Source: Lysobacterales bacterium (GTDB lineage: Bacteria > Pseudomonadota > Gammaproteobacteria > Xanthomonadales > Ahniellaceae). Taken from it: a stretch of 64,000 nucleotides of DNA. Under the pieces are notes generated by a model. It saw nothing but the letters and a program-made list of their open reading frames with translations. It was not told the DNA's origin and made no database searches. Both the position numbers and the translations under genes were made by a program. Below, piece after piece: positions 53,880 to 63,077 of this stretch (positions are counted from its first letter, which is position 1; every line of letters begins with the position of its first letter). Location: positions 124,001-188,000 of the forward strand of contig JACPFU010000010.1 in the NCBI GenBank assembly GCA_016182785.1. Direction: 5' to 3'.

Positions 53880-54287
53880 CTAGGCCGGGCCGAAGAGCGC
53901 CTGCGCACGCAACGCCTGATACACGCACAGGCCGCCGCAGACGAGCAGGAGCAGGAAGGTCAGGGCGGTGCCCCACCAGCGGCCGAACTTGAACGCCTCG
54001 GTGAACGACAGCGCATAGCCGTGCAGCAGGCGCGCGATGAGCAGGGTGGCGCCGAGGGCGTGGATCAGCCAGCCGGGTTGCCGGCCGAGTTCGAGCATCG
54101 CGATCATCAGCAGAATGAAAGGCGTGTACTCGGCGAAATTGCCGTGGCCGCGGATGCGCCGCAGCAGGATCGGGTTGCCGCCATCGCCAAGGCTCGGCCC
54201 GCCCGGCCCGCGCATGACGACGATGCGGTAGCTCAAGGCCAGGTACAGCAATGCGAGCAGGCCGGCGTACAGCGGGGTGATCGACAT
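53880..54287 (-). CDS. MAPEG-family membrane protein
   Basis: A 135-residue protein with four transmembrane helices (about 5-25, 55-70, 75-92 and 105-125). GNFAEYTPFILLMIAMLEL and ALGATLLIARLLHGYAL are characteristic of the MAPEG family (membrane-associated proteins in eicosanoid and glutathione metabolism). Bacterial members are often glutathione-transferase-like, but the substrate is unknown. The ATG at 54287 has a GGAG site; a TATGCT box at 54336-54341 on the minus strand is a possible -10. Confidence 0.86.
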   Translation of the reverse strand: MSITPLYAGLLALLYLALSYRIVVMRGPGGPSLGDGGNPILLRRIRGHGNFAEYTPFILLMIAMLELGRQPGWLIHALGATLLIARLLHGYALSFTEAFKFGRWWGTALTFLLLLVCGGLCVYQALRAQALFGPA

Positions 54288-54384
54288 CGGGATCTCCTTC
54301 GGCGCGCGGTCGGCGGTGCGCCGATCGACGCGACGAGCATAGCGAGGTGGAACGGTGTCTCCGCGCCGGCCCCGATGCGATCGG

Positions 54385-54900
54385 TCAGCGCTGGAGAGTG
54401 GGTGCAGTGGCGACGCGCAATGCCTCGCCCCACGCACGCAGCTTGGCCGCGTACGCGATCGATGCGTTGGCCGGGCTGGTCGAAGGCAGCGCGATGGCGA
54501 CGGCCGCGAGGTTCGGGTGATGTCGGCGCAGGCTGCTCGCGGCCTTGGCACCATTGAGCAGGAGGGTGCGGATTCCGCGCTGTGCAGCGAGCAGGCCGGG
54601 CACATCGTTGGCAACTTCGCTGTCGCGCTCGATTGCCGCATCCAGGCTGCCGGCGCGGCTGCATTCGGCCAGCACGTCCCAAACCGCAACGCCGGCCGCG
54701 CCGAGCGCGGCGACCCGCCGCGGATAGTCCGCCCGCGGGTCGAAGCCGAGCAGTTCGCCGAGGATCGGCCAGAACTGGTTGCGCGGGTGCGCGTAGTACT
54801 GCTGCGCGGCGAGCGAAGCGGCACCCGGCATCGAGCCGAGCACGAGCACGCGCGCGCCGACGTCGAGCAACGGTGCGAGGCTGCGCACGCGCGGGCTCAT
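54385..54900 (-). CDS. DNA-deoxyinosine glycosylase (UDG superfamily, HDG/Mug-like)
   Basis: A 171-residue glycosylase-like protein. VLVLGSMPGAASLAAQQYYAHPRNQFWPILGELLGF matches the hypoxanthine-DNA glycosylase branch of the uracil-DNA glycosylase superfamily (motif GSMPG at 22-26, and Asn in PRNQFW). VAVWDVLAECSRAGSLDAAI and TLLLNGAKAA and LPSTSPANA correspond to later family motifs. It would remove deaminated bases from DNA. It overlaps the following NRDE gene by 4 bp, so the two are co-translated. Confidence 0.87.
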   Translation of the reverse strand: MSPRVRSLAPLLDVGARVLVLGSMPGAASLAAQQYYAHPRNQFWPILGELLGFDPRADYPRRVAALGAAGVAVWDVLAECSRAGSLDAAIERDSEVANDVPGLLAAQRGIRTLLLNGAKAASSLRRHHPNLAAVAIALPSTSPANASIAYAAKLRAWGEALRVATAPTLQR

Positions 54901-55655
54901 CTGGCCTCGATGCGCACGTCGCTTTGTCCCAGCGCCACGCCCCCGGGGCCGAAGCGACGCTCGATGAAGCGCACGTGGTCGTCAGCGACGAGCACGATGC
55001 TGCTGGCGCGGGTGCCGTAGTCGTCGCCGACGATGAACGCGGCCGAGAGGCGGCGCTCCCATTCGAGCGGCACGCCGGTGCCGGGCAGGTCTTCGTCGGC
55101 GGCGATGCGCGGGTCCGCCAGCGCATCGAACAGCGGCGCGACGTCGTCATCGCCGCGCCCGACCCATTCCGACAGCACCGCCTGCAGCCGCAGCGTCTTC
55201 GGCCAAGGCGTGTCGAGCGCGGCGTTGGACAGCGTGTGCACGCCGGCATCGACCGGATGCAGGCGGGCCTCGGGATGATTGCCGGCGTACCAGAGCCGAC
55301 CTCGTTCATGCGCGAGCAGGTTGAAGCGGCCGTAGTCCGCGGCTTCGGCATGGACGCGTTGCAGCTCGGCCTGCAGCGGATCGAGGCGCACGCCGCGATG
55401 CACCAGTTCGCCGCGCGAGCGCCGTCCCGACTCCGGTTGGCCGGTGCGCACATTGGTCACGGCCAGTACGCGTCCGCTTGCGGATGCCAGCAGCCAGCTG
55501 CCGCCGGCCTGCAGGTCGCGGCCACCGAAGACATCGGGCGCGTCCTCATGGAACGCGGCCGCGGCACTCGGCCGCGCATGGAACTCGTCGCGGTTGGCGG
55601 CGAGCACCAGGCGGTAGCGCGGGTGGACGTGCAGGGCAAAAGCGATCAGGCACAT
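54897..55655 (-). CDS. NRDE (TANGO2-like) protein
   Basis: A 252-residue protein of the NRDE family, named for Asn21-Arg22-Asp23-Glu24 in LAANRDEF. The N-terminal MCLIAF carries the conserved Cys2. GGRDLQAGGSWLLASASGRVLAVTNVR and GPLP-like THTLSNAALDTPWPK-type regions follow. Eukaryotic TANGO2 is linked to heme or lipid handling; the bacterial function is not known. The ATG at 55655 is fixed by the conserved MC start. It runs into the glycosylase gene with a 4-bp overlap and is divergent from phoD. Confidence 0.88.
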   Translation of the reverse strand: MCLIAFALHVHPRYRLVLAANRDEFHARPSAAAAFHEDAPDVFGGRDLQAGGSWLLASASGRVLAVTNVRTGQPESGRRSRGELVHRGVRLDPLQAELQRVHAEAADYGRFNLLAHERGRLWYAGNHPEARLHPVDAGVHTLSNAALDTPWPKTLRLQAVLSEWVGRGDDDVAPLFDALADPRIAADEDLPGTGVPLEWERRLSAAFIVGDDYGTRASSIVLVADDHVRFIERRFGPGGVALGQSDVRIEAR

Positions 55656-55752
55656 GGCGGCACTGGGGGTTGCGCCGATGGTATTGCGTCGGCGGTGTGG
55701 TTGTTGCCATCGTGCGACGGCTGCCAGCACCCCCAATCCCCAAGGAGCAAAC

Positions 55753-57945
55753 ATGAAGCGCTTGACCTCCCGCCGCGAAGCCCTGCGAATCCTCACCGTC
55801 GCCGCCAGCGCCGGCGCCCTCGGACTGAGCGGCTGCGACAGCAGCTCGAACAGCCCGGAACCGACGCCGCAAGACGGCAGCGGCGCGATCATTCCCGCCG
55901 AGGCCTCGTTTCCGCAGGGCATCGCCTCGGGCGACCCGCGCTCGGATGCGGTGGTGCTGTGGACGCGCTTTTTCGAGGCCGGCCAGGCCGGCGACGTGTC
56001 GCTGCGCCTGCAGGTCTCGACCAGCGAGAATTTCGCGACATTGCTGGTCAACCACGATTTCAATGCACGCGCCGCGGCCGACTGGTGCCTGAAGGTGCGC
56101 GTGACCGGACTGACTGCCGGCACCCGTTACTTCTATCGCTTCCTGCGTGCGCGCAACGGCGATTTCCTGGCCTCGGCGACCGGCCGCACGCGCACCGCAC
56201 GCGCGATCACCGATGCCACGCCGGTGAAGTTCGCGTCGCTGAGCTGCAACGACTACATCGGCCGCTACTTCACCACGCTGATGCCGCTGATGAACGAAGA
56301 CCTCGACTTCGTGCTGCATCTCGGTGACGCCATCTACGAGACCACCGGGGACCCGAGCTTCCAGGGCGGTGCCGCAGCGCGTTCGATCACCTTCGACGAC
56401 CGCGCCGGTGCGATCACGCTCGGTGCTGCCGGCTCCACCTACCAGGCGGCGAAGAGCCTCGACAACTATCGCCAGCTGCACCGCACCTACCGCAACGATG
56501 CGCTGATGCGCCAGCTGTACCAGCGTTTCCCGGTGGTCGCGATCTGGGACGACCACGAATTCTCCGACGACTCGTGGAAGGCGATGGGCACCTATCGCGA
56601 CGGCCTGTTCGAGGAGCTCGATGCCGAGCGTCGGCGCAATGCCGAGCAGGCCTACTTCGAGTTCATGCCGGTCGACACCGAGCTTGGCGGCAGCCAGGGC
56701 GCGCTTGGCGTCGATCGCGCCCAGCTGTATCCGAACACGACCATGTATCGCAAGCTGCGCTTCGGCCGCGACCTGGAGCTGTTCCTCACCGACTACCGCT
56801 CGTACCGCCCGGATCACCTGATTCCCGAGGACGCGTTCCCCGGCGCCGTGGTCATGGATCGCGCCGCGCTGACCCAGTTCTTCGCCGCCCAGGGCATTCC
56901 CTACGCCGCGATACGCTCGCAGTTCTCGCCCTACCTCGACATCGACCTGCCGCAGTACGCGGTCTACAAGCAGGTGCTGCAGGCGACGCTGACCCAGGCC
57001 TACCTCAACGAAGGCGTCGATCTCGGCCAGGCGGCGTTGCGCGCGCAGAACGCGGCGCGCGGCAATGTCGCGAGCACGATCCTGAATTCGCTGCTTGCCC
57101 AGTACAACGCCGCGGTACCGCCGGCGCAGCAGGTGCCGCTGCTGCCGGCGGCACTGATCGCGACGCTCGACACCGGCATGGCCTGGTACACGCTTGGCAA
57201 GACGTCGCTGTTCGGCTCGGTCGGCTCGCGCTATTTCGTGGTCGAACCGACCTTCAAGATCTACGCCGCATGGATCCACCAGACCCGCGGTGCGCAGGCG
57301 CAGAACGCCTTTGGCGACGTGCAGCTCGACTGGCTCGCGAACCAGATGGCGGCCTCCACGGCAAAGTGGAAGGTGCTCACCAGTTCGGTCTCGACGCGAC
57401 CGCTGGTGCTCGACCTGACCGCACCGGCACTCGGCGTGCCGGCCCCGTTCAACCAGCGCTTCCTGCTCAATGTCGACCAGTGGGACGGCTTCCCGCAGGG
57501 CCGGCAGGCGCTGTTCGCACGGTTGCCCGACGCCACCATCATCCTCTCCGGCGACCTGCACGCGACCCTGCTCGGAAGCAGCAGCCTGCCCGGCGACACC
57601 GGCATGGTGGTCGAAGTGACGACCCCGGCAGTGTCCTCCGCCAGCTTCCGCACCTTGCTTGCCAACACCGCGGCGAACGACCCGCTGCTGGCGCCGCTGG
57701 CGGCATCGCTGCTGCCGGCGCTCGATCAGCTGATCGCGCAGGAAGGGGAACTCGAGTACGTGCAGACGACGCGACCCGGGCATGTGCTGATCACCAGCAA
57801 CGCGGAGCTGTTCGAGGCCAACGTCCGCCAGTACGACCCGGCCGTGGTGCTGGCTCCGCCGCCGGCCAATGCGCCCGCGCCGCAGCGCGAGGTCCGCATG
57901 CGCTTCGATGGCGTGCTGGTCGAAACCGAGTTCCAGCCCGGATAG
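55753..57945 (+). CDS. phoD: PhoD-family alkaline phosphatase, Tat-exported lipoprotein
   Basis: A 730-residue phosphodiesterase/phosphatase. The signal has twin arginines R7-R8 (SRREALRI) and a lipobox LSGC (Cys28), indicating Tat export and lipid anchoring. The PhoD N-terminal domain begins FPQGIASGDPRSDAVVLWTRF. The metallophosphatase core shows ASLSCNDYIGRYF, FVLHLGDAIYE, VVAIWDDHEFSDDSW and IILSGDLHATLLG, which supply Asp, Asn and His metal ligands. It cleaves phosphoesters outside the cell. AAGGAG precedes the ATG. A strong palindrome follows the gene. Confidence 0.93.
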   Translation: MKRLTSRREALRILTVAASAGALGLSGCDSSSNSPEPTPQDGSGAIIPAEASFPQGIASGDPRSDAVVLWTRFFEAGQAGDVSLRLQVSTSENFATLLVNHDFNARAAADWCLKVRVTGLTAGTRYFYRFLRARNGDFLASATGRTRTARAITDATPVKFASLSCNDYIGRYFTTLMPLMNEDLDFVLHLGDAIYETTGDPSFQGGAAARSITFDDRAGAITLGAAGSTYQAAKSLDNYRQLHRTYRNDALMRQLYQRFPVVAIWDDHEFSDDSWKAMGTYRDGLFEELDAERRRNAEQAYFEFMPVDTELGGSQGALGVDRAQLYPNTTMYRKLRFGRDLELFLTDYRSYRPDHLIPEDAFPGAVVMDRAALTQFFAAQGIPYAAIRSQFSPYLDIDLPQYAVYKQVLQATLTQAYLNEGVDLGQAALRAQNAARGNVASTILNSLLAQYNAAVPPAQQVPLLPAALIATLDTGMAWYTLGKTSLFGSVGSRYFVVEPTFKIYAAWIHQTRGAQAQNAFGDVQLDWLANQMAASTAKWKVLTSSVSTRPLVLDLTAPALGVPAPFNQRFLLNVDQWDGFPQGRQALFARLPDATIILSGDLHATLLGSSSLPGDTGMVVEVTTPAVSSASFRTLLANTAANDPLLAPLAASLLPALDQLIAQEGELEYVQTTRPGHVLITSNAELFEANVRQYDPAVVLAPPPANAPAPQREVRMRFDGVLVETEFQPG

Positions 57946-57972
57946 CGGCGGGGCCGAGACCGAAGGCGCGCG

Positions 57973-58009
57973 GTGACGGAAATGACTCTGTTAGAGTCGT
58001 TTCCGCCAC
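57973..58009 (+). terminator. Long imperfect palindrome after phoD
   Basis: CGGAAATGACTCT (57977-57989) and AGAGTCGTTTCCG (57993-58005) form 13-bp arms with one G-T pair and a 3-nt loop, extended by GTG/CAC outside a mismatch. It is either a terminator (no T-run follows) or an operator for a dimeric regulator, as it lies 70 bp before the next start. Confidence 0.5.
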
Positions 58010-58078
58010 TCCCGTCGGCGAAGGCGGGGCGGCAAGCTGTCGGCATGCGGACCTTCCGTCCGCAACTCGGAGCGTGTC

Positions 58079-58498
58079 ATGAAAGCCTTTTCCCTCGTTC
58101 GACGCCTGGTCCTGTCCGGTCTGTTCGCCGCGCTTCCGGCCGCGGCCGTGGAACCCGCGGACCTGCCGCAACTGATCGCCGACACCCAGTACACCGCCGT
58201 GTACACCCAGGCCGATGGCTCCTGGCTGCTGCAGCCGCCGGGTGCCGGCTTGCTGGTGCGCCAGGGCGCGCGCTGCCGCGACGACGCGCGCATCGCCCCC
58301 GGGCTGTGGCTGCTGACCACCGACGCGGTCGGACAGGTCGAGCTGCTGGCGCCCTCGGTGACGCCGTTGCCCCCCGGCCATCCCGAACGCATCCCGCTGT
58401 TGTCTTGCGAATCGAGTGTCAGCGGCGGGCTGCACCTGCCGGCGGCGTTGATCCAGACGCTGGTGCGCGAGCACGGTGTGGTGCGCATCGATGGTTGA
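58079..58498 (+). CDS. Small exported protein of unknown function
   Basis: A 139-residue protein with a signal peptide at about 1-23 (LVLSGLFAALPAAAVE). The mature part, with two cysteines (ARCRDD, LLSCESS) and a QYTAVYTQADGSWLLQPPG segment, is not a family I recognise. The stop codon overlaps the following GlxA-type regulator gene by 8 bp. A GGAG site precedes the ATG at moderate distance. The function is unknown. Confidence 0.65.
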   Translation: MKAFSLVRRLVLSGLFAALPAAAVEPADLPQLIADTQYTAVYTQADGSWLLQPPGAGLLVRQGARCRDDARIAPGLWLLTTDAVGQVELLAPSVTPLPPGHPERIPLLSCESSVSGGLHLPAALIQTLVREHGVVRIDG

Positions 58499-59498
58499 GC
58501 GGCCGCTCGGACTGCGCCTTGGCATCCTCGTCTTCGACGGCGTGATGATGTCGAGCGTGGCGGCACCGAGCGACGCGCTGCGCGTGGCCGACCAGCTCGC
58601 GCTGCTGCGCTTCGGTGCCGCCGCGCCGACCTTTCGCACCGAGCTGATCCACGCCCGCGGCGCGACGTCGGTGCGCACCTCGGGCGGCATGCAGCTGTCC
58701 GGCATCGTCGCTCCCGAGCAGGACCCGGACGTGCTGCTGCTGCCCGGGATCATGCACGGCAGCGCCGCCGAACTGCTGGCGCACTGCGCCGCGCTGGACG
58801 CCGAGATCGCACTGCTCGGTGCGATGCACGAGCGTGGCGTGCGCATCGCCGGCTGTTGCACCGGCAGTTTCCTGCTGGCCATGAGCGGCCTGCTCGATGG
58901 TCGCACCGCGACCACCTCGTGGTGGCTGGCGGCAGCGTTTCGCCAGGCATTCCCGCTGGTCGACCTGCAGGCCGACGCGCTCGTGGTCGAATCGGGTTCG
59001 GTCACCACCGCCGGCGGTGCCACCGCGGTGCTCGACTTCGTCTTCCGCCAGATCGCGAGCCGCGTCGACCCCGAGCTGGCGCAGCAGACCGCCAAGTTCC
59101 TGCTGGTCGATCCCGAACGCCAGAGCCAGGCGCCGTACGTGTCCGCGGCCTTGATCGAGAAGCCGCGCTCCACGCTCGGCGAGAAGGTCGAGAAGTTCCT
59201 CGCGCAGCAGATGCACCGCCCGCTCGGCGTCGCCGAAATCGCCGCGCAAGTCGGCACCAGCGAGCGCACCCTGCTGCGCCACTTCCAGACCCAATACGGC
59301 GCCGGACCACTCGCCCACCTGCAACGCCTGCGCGTCGAACGCGCCAAGGCATTGCTGGAAACCAGCCGCCTCAGTCTCGACGAAATCGTCGAACGCTGCG
59401 GCTATTCCGACACCGCAAGCTTCCGCAAACTGTTCAAGCGCGAAACCCACCTCACCCCGGCCGACTACCGCCAACGCTTCTCGCTGCGCGCGCACTGA
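58491..59498 (+). CDS. GlxA-type AraC-family regulator with DJ-1/PfpI domain
   Basis: A 335-residue regulator (counting from ATG 58491). The N-terminal DJ-1/PfpI-like domain (LGILVFDGVMMSSVAAPSDAL) has the glutamine-amidotransferase-type elbow RIAGCCTGSFLLAMSGLLDGRTATTSWW. The C-terminal AraC HTH has MHRPLGVAEIAAQVGTSERTLLRHFQTQYG and LSLDEIVERCGYSDTASFRKLFKRETHLTPADYRQRF. GlxA-type proteins often regulate catabolic operons. It overlaps the small exported protein gene, so both may share a promoter. A start at 58476 is also possible. Confidence 0.92.
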   Translation: MVERPLGLRLGILVFDGVMMSSVAAPSDALRVADQLALLRFGAAAPTFRTELIHARGATSVRTSGGMQLSGIVAPEQDPDVLLLPGIMHGSAAELLAHCAALDAEIALLGAMHERGVRIAGCCTGSFLLAMSGLLDGRTATTSWWLAAAFRQAFPLVDLQADALVVESGSVTTAGGATAVLDFVFRQIASRVDPELAQQTAKFLLVDPERQSQAPYVSAALIEKPRSTLGEKVEKFLAQQMHRPLGVAEIAAQVGTSERTLLRHFQTQYGAGPLAHLQRLRVERAKALLETSRLSLDEIVERCGYSDTASFRKLFKRETHLTPADYRQRFSLRAH

Positions 59499-59716
59499 GC
59501 GTATTGCCACCCAACTGACCAGCTATTGCCAGCTCAATGGACCGGGTTCGCCAGCCAAACTGGCCATGGCCGCAACCAACCGCCAGCGACCGGCAACAGC
59601 ATGACCAGCAAGAATCGACCCATCGCGGACATCTCAGTGCATCGAAGCGGTATGACGTGGCGTTGGCCGCACAGGTCGTGCGGTCGTACGCTAATGACCA
59701 TGGCGGAGGACATCAC

Positions 59717-60772
59717 TTGAAGACCAGACGCATTGGAGCACTCGCATTTGTCCTGACATTCTGCGCGTCAGCCGTGTCGGTCGAACCTCCTCGCGATGGG
59801 CAACAAGCGTTCCTGTCACGTGCAGTATTTGCGGATGGACGCGTGTGGCTGCTCACTGACGCAGGCCAACTGTCGAGCATTATCGAAGGCGAGGACCGAC
59901 GAGTTGAGGAGCAACTCGCCGAGCCCACACACGACATCTGCGTTCAGGATGGCAAGCTTCTCGCGATCACTTGCGATCGTGACCATTGTGATACTGCTTC
60001 CTTGCGACACTTCGACCAGGGCAGTTGGTCCCTGGACGCGACATTCCAAGTTGATGGCGAGCACATCCTTGCGCTTGCTTGTGGGGGTTCAAGGGTGACC
60101 GTGCTGACCACCGGCCGGCTCGTCGACCTTTTCGGTAGCGAGCGCCACGAAGTCAGTCTGTCCCAACCAATAGGTGGTGCATCCGTCTCGACGGTGCACG
60201 GTACGTCAGAGAGTGTGTTCGTTGGCTTCAACGCCGGCGAATGGGGCGGGGGAATGCGGCGTATCGACCGCCGGACCGGCAATGTCAAAGTCGTCGAGAG
60301 CAATACCTCCGGCGAACCTTGCGGCGGACCACTGAATACCGAATGCGACCCAGTCACCGGCATCACTTCGTCGCCGAGAGACAGCCACTGCGTCGTTGCC
60401 ACGATTGGACTTGTGCACTTTTTCCCGCGAGGTCGCGTCGTCGAGGTCTGTGGAGAAACAGTCCGACAGATCTACTCGAAGAAATACACGCTTGAGGGCT
60501 TTGGAAGGAAGGCGTCTGAGAACGACGGCGACTTTTCAACCTCGGCTTTCTTCGGATTGTCTAGGCAAGGGAGCTTACTGTGGGCGGTTGGAATCGACGG
60601 CATTCACAAGATCGGCGCCTACGGAACCTCCACGGTCATGCCGATCCCGAAGTTCAAGGAGATCGGAGGCGTATACGTCAATTTCGACTCGCCCGAGATG
60701 GTTCTCGTACTCACCAAAGTCAACCAGCGGCGCTCAATCAGCGGAGCCGTGCCGTTGCTTGTCCCTCGTTGA
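59717..60772 (+). CDS. Exported protein of unknown function, AT-richer than its surroundings
   Basis: A 351-residue protein with a signal-like N-terminus (RIGALAFVLTFCASAVSVEP). It has repeated strand-rich segments (FADGRVWLLTDAGQLSSIIEG, DGKLLAITCDRDHCDTASLRHF, GGSRVTVLTTGRLVDLFG) that suggest a beta-propeller. No family was recognised. The TTG at 59717 has GGAGGA at 59705-59710 at correct spacing and begins the signal sequence. Base and codon use are visibly more AT-rich than in all neighbouring genes, suggesting recent acquisition. The 218 bp before it contain only a 39-codon frame overlapping in TTGA, which I do not support. Confidence 0.6.
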   Translation: MKTRRIGALAFVLTFCASAVSVEPPRDGQQAFLSRAVFADGRVWLLTDAGQLSSIIEGEDRRVEEQLAEPTHDICVQDGKLLAITCDRDHCDTASLRHFDQGSWSLDATFQVDGEHILALACGGSRVTVLTTGRLVDLFGSERHEVSLSQPIGGASVSTVHGTSESVFVGFNAGEWGGGMRRIDRRTGNVKVVESNTSGEPCGGPLNTECDPVTGITSSPRDSHCVVATIGLVHFFPRGRVVEVCGETVRQIYSKKYTLEGFGRKASENDGDFSTSAFFGLSRQGSLLWAVGIDGIHKIGAYGTSTVMPIPKFKEIGGVYVNFDSPEMVLVLTKVNQRRSISGAVPLLVPR

Positions 60773-60971
60773 CGCTGACCGACGCGCCGCCGCGTGCCGA
60801 TTCGACAGCTCGCCGATGTCTGCTATGCGCCGATCTCGGCGCCCGTTGTCTATCATGGGCCGTCGGTCTGCCGGCCGTGGTCAGTTTCGCTGGCGAAGCC
60901 GGTCGGTTGCCGTGGCGGAGGTGGTCGAGTCGTTGGCGGTTTGGCGTTGAGTTGCGTGCGTTCTGGCTTTG

Positions 60972-62996
60972 CTACCAGATCTGCACCCTCGTCGGTTCCG
61001 GGCGCACCATGGCGTCGCCGTCGTGGCAGTCGAAGGCTTCGCGGAAGGCGGAGAGGTTCGAGAGCGGGCCGTTGACGCGGAACTTTCCGGGGGCGTGCGG
61101 GCCGACGTTGACCTGGAGTTTCAGCGCGGCGTCGGTGTAGTTGCGGCGCCAGATCTGCGCCCAGCCGTGGAAGAAGCGCTGCTGCGGCGTGAGCCCGTCG
61201 ATCTTCGCCTGCGGCCGGCCCTTGAGTGCGAGTTCGAGCGCGGCGCTGGCCATGGTCAGGCCGCCGAGGTCGCCGATGTTTTCGCCGAGCGCGACGCGGC
61301 CGTTGAGCTTGAAGCCGGGCAGCGCCTCGAACTCCGCGGCCTGCGTCACCAGGCGGTCGGCGCGGGACTCGAACTCCTTGCGGTCGGAGGGCGTCCACCA
61401 CAGGTTCAGGCGACCCTGCGCGTCGAAGCGCGAACCGGAGTCGTCGAAGCCGTGCAGCAGCTCGTGCCCGATCACGCCGCCGATGGCGCCGTAATTCAAC
61501 GCGTCGTCGGCAGCGAGGTCGAAGAACGGCGGCTGCAGGATGCCGGCCGGGAACACGATCTCGTTCCACACCGCGTTGTAGTACGCGTTCACCTGCTGCG
61601 GCGGCATGTTCCATTCGCGGCGGTCGATCGGCGCGCCGATCTTGGCGAAGTTGAGCCGCGCGAGATGTGCCTGCAGCGTGCGCACATTCTCGAAGTGGGC
61701 GTCGCGCGCGAGGTGCACGCCGCTGTAGTCCTTCCATTTCTCGGTGTAGCCGATCTTGGCGGTGAAGGTCGACCACTTCTCGATCGCCTGCGCGCGCGTG
61801 GCCTCGCCCATCCACGGCAGCTGCTTGAGACGGGCCAGCAGCGCGGCGCGCAGGTGTCCGATCAACGCCTGCATGCGCGCCTTCGCCGCCGGCGGGAAAT
61901 GTTCCGCGACGAACAACTGCCCGAGCGGATCGCCGAGCAGGAAGTTCATCTGCTCGACCGTGCGCTCGTCGCGCGGCTTGAGCTGCTTCTGTCCGCGCAG
62001 GACGGTGCCGCTGAACGCAAAATCGGCGTCGACGAAGCGCTTCGACAGGTTCGCCGCGGCGCCGTTCACCAGATGCCAGCGCAGGTAGGCCTGCAGATCG
62101 CGGATCGGTGTCTCGGCCAGTTCGCGCTGCATCGCGGCGAAGAACTTCGGGTGTGACAGCGAGAATTCGCCGGGCTCGCGCACGCCGATCGCGGCGAAGA
62201 ACGCGCTCCAGTCGAAGGCCGGCGTCGCCGCGTTGGCGGCAGCGAGCGCAACCACGTTGTAGCTCTTGTTCGGATCGCGCAGTTCTTCGCGCGGCAGTGC
62301 GGCTTCGGCCAGCCGCGTCTCCAGCGCGAGCACGGCATCGGCCTGCTTGCGTGCCTTGCGCGCACGCACGCCGGCGAGCTCCAGCATGGTTGCGATGTGC
62401 GCGCGGTACTGCTCGCGCAGCGCGGTCGACTCGGCGTCGCCGCGCAGGTAGTAGTCGCGGTTCGGCAGGCCGAGCCCGCCCTGGCTGGCATAGGCGATGA
62501 CGCGGGTGTTGTCCTTCAGGTCCTGACGCACGTTCAGGCCAAACAGCACCGGCGTGCCGCGCGCATGCCAGGCGCGCACCAGCGCGGCGACGTCATCGCG
62601 ACGGCGGATGCGGTCGATGGCCTTGAGGTCGGCGGCAAGCGGCTGCGCGTCGACCTGTTGGAGCCGGGCCTCATCCAGCGCGGCGGCGTAGAACGCGCCG
62701 ACCAGCCCCTGCGGCGAATCCGCGGCCGCGTCGGTCTGGGCCATCGCGGAGTTTGCGATCGCGCGCAGCTTGGCGTTGTTGCGGTCGTCGAGTTCGTTGA
62801 ACGTGCCCCAGCTCGAATACGCGGCGGGCACCGGGTTGCGCGCGAGCCAGGCGCCGTTGGCGTGCTGGTAGAAGTCGCTGCAGGCCGCGCTGGTGACGTC
62901 GAAATTGCGCGGATCGAGGCCGCCGGCATTGGACTGCGCCAGGGTCGGGCCGATGGCCAGCGCCGCCGCAGCGACGAGCAGGAAGCGAGCGGTCAT
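60972..62996 (-). CDS. Exported M13-family zinc endopeptidase (neprilysin/PepO-like)
   Basis: A 674-residue periplasmic or secreted peptidase with a signal peptide at about 1-20. The M13 signature is complete: NAYYN at 470-474, the zinc motif VIGHELLHGFDD with HELLH at 511-515, and ENIGDLGG with E572 and D576. The C-terminal FDCHDGDAMVRPEPTRVQIW carries the family's CxxGDxM-x-RP motif. NVTSAACSDFYQHANGAW-type residues near 30-50 match the N-terminal family block. It would cut short peptides. The promoter is not clear. Confidence 0.93.
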   Translation of the reverse strand: MTARFLLVAAAALAIGPTLAQSNAGGLDPRNFDVTSAACSDFYQHANGAWLARNPVPAAYSSWGTFNELDDRNNAKLRAIANSAMAQTDAAADSPQGLVGAFYAAALDEARLQQVDAQPLAADLKAIDRIRRRDDVAALVRAWHARGTPVLFGLNVRQDLKDNTRVIAYASQGGLGLPNRDYYLRGDAESTALREQYRAHIATMLELAGVRARKARKQADAVLALETRLAEAALPREELRDPNKSYNVVALAAANAATPAFDWSAFFAAIGVREPGEFSLSHPKFFAAMQRELAETPIRDLQAYLRWHLVNGAAANLSKRFVDADFAFSGTVLRGQKQLKPRDERTVEQMNFLLGDPLGQLFVAEHFPPAAKARMQALIGHLRAALLARLKQLPWMGEATRAQAIEKWSTFTAKIGYTEKWKDYSGVHLARDAHFENVRTLQAHLARLNFAKIGAPIDRREWNMPPQQVNAYYNAVWNEIVFPAGILQPPFFDLAADDALNYGAIGGVIGHELLHGFDDSGSRFDAQGRLNLWWTPSDRKEFESRADRLVTQAAEFEALPGFKLNGRVALGENIGDLGGLTMASAALELALKGRPQAKIDGLTPQQRFFHGWAQIWRRNYTDAALKLQVNVGPHAPGKFRVNGPLSNLSAFREAFDCHDGDAMVRPEPTRVQIW

Positions 62997-63077
62997 GAAG
63001 CACTCCAGCGAAGAGGAAGGACGATGGTAGGTGCCGCTGTGCCGCGATCGCAGCGTTGCGGGACGAGCCGTCGTCGA

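Noticed and set aside
57973..58009. Considered as a recombination or attachment site
   Set aside because: It is a single palindrome with no direct repeat partner nearby and no recombinase gene.
59601..59720. A 39-codon frame ending in TTGA overlap with the orphan exported gene
   Set aside because: No ribosome-binding site and no similarity that I recognise; the overlap alone is weak evidence.
60773..60971. Possible gene remnant or small RNA before the M13 gene 3' end
   Set aside because: A TATCAT box at about 60851 is present, but no open frame with family features and no convincing hairpin terminator was seen.
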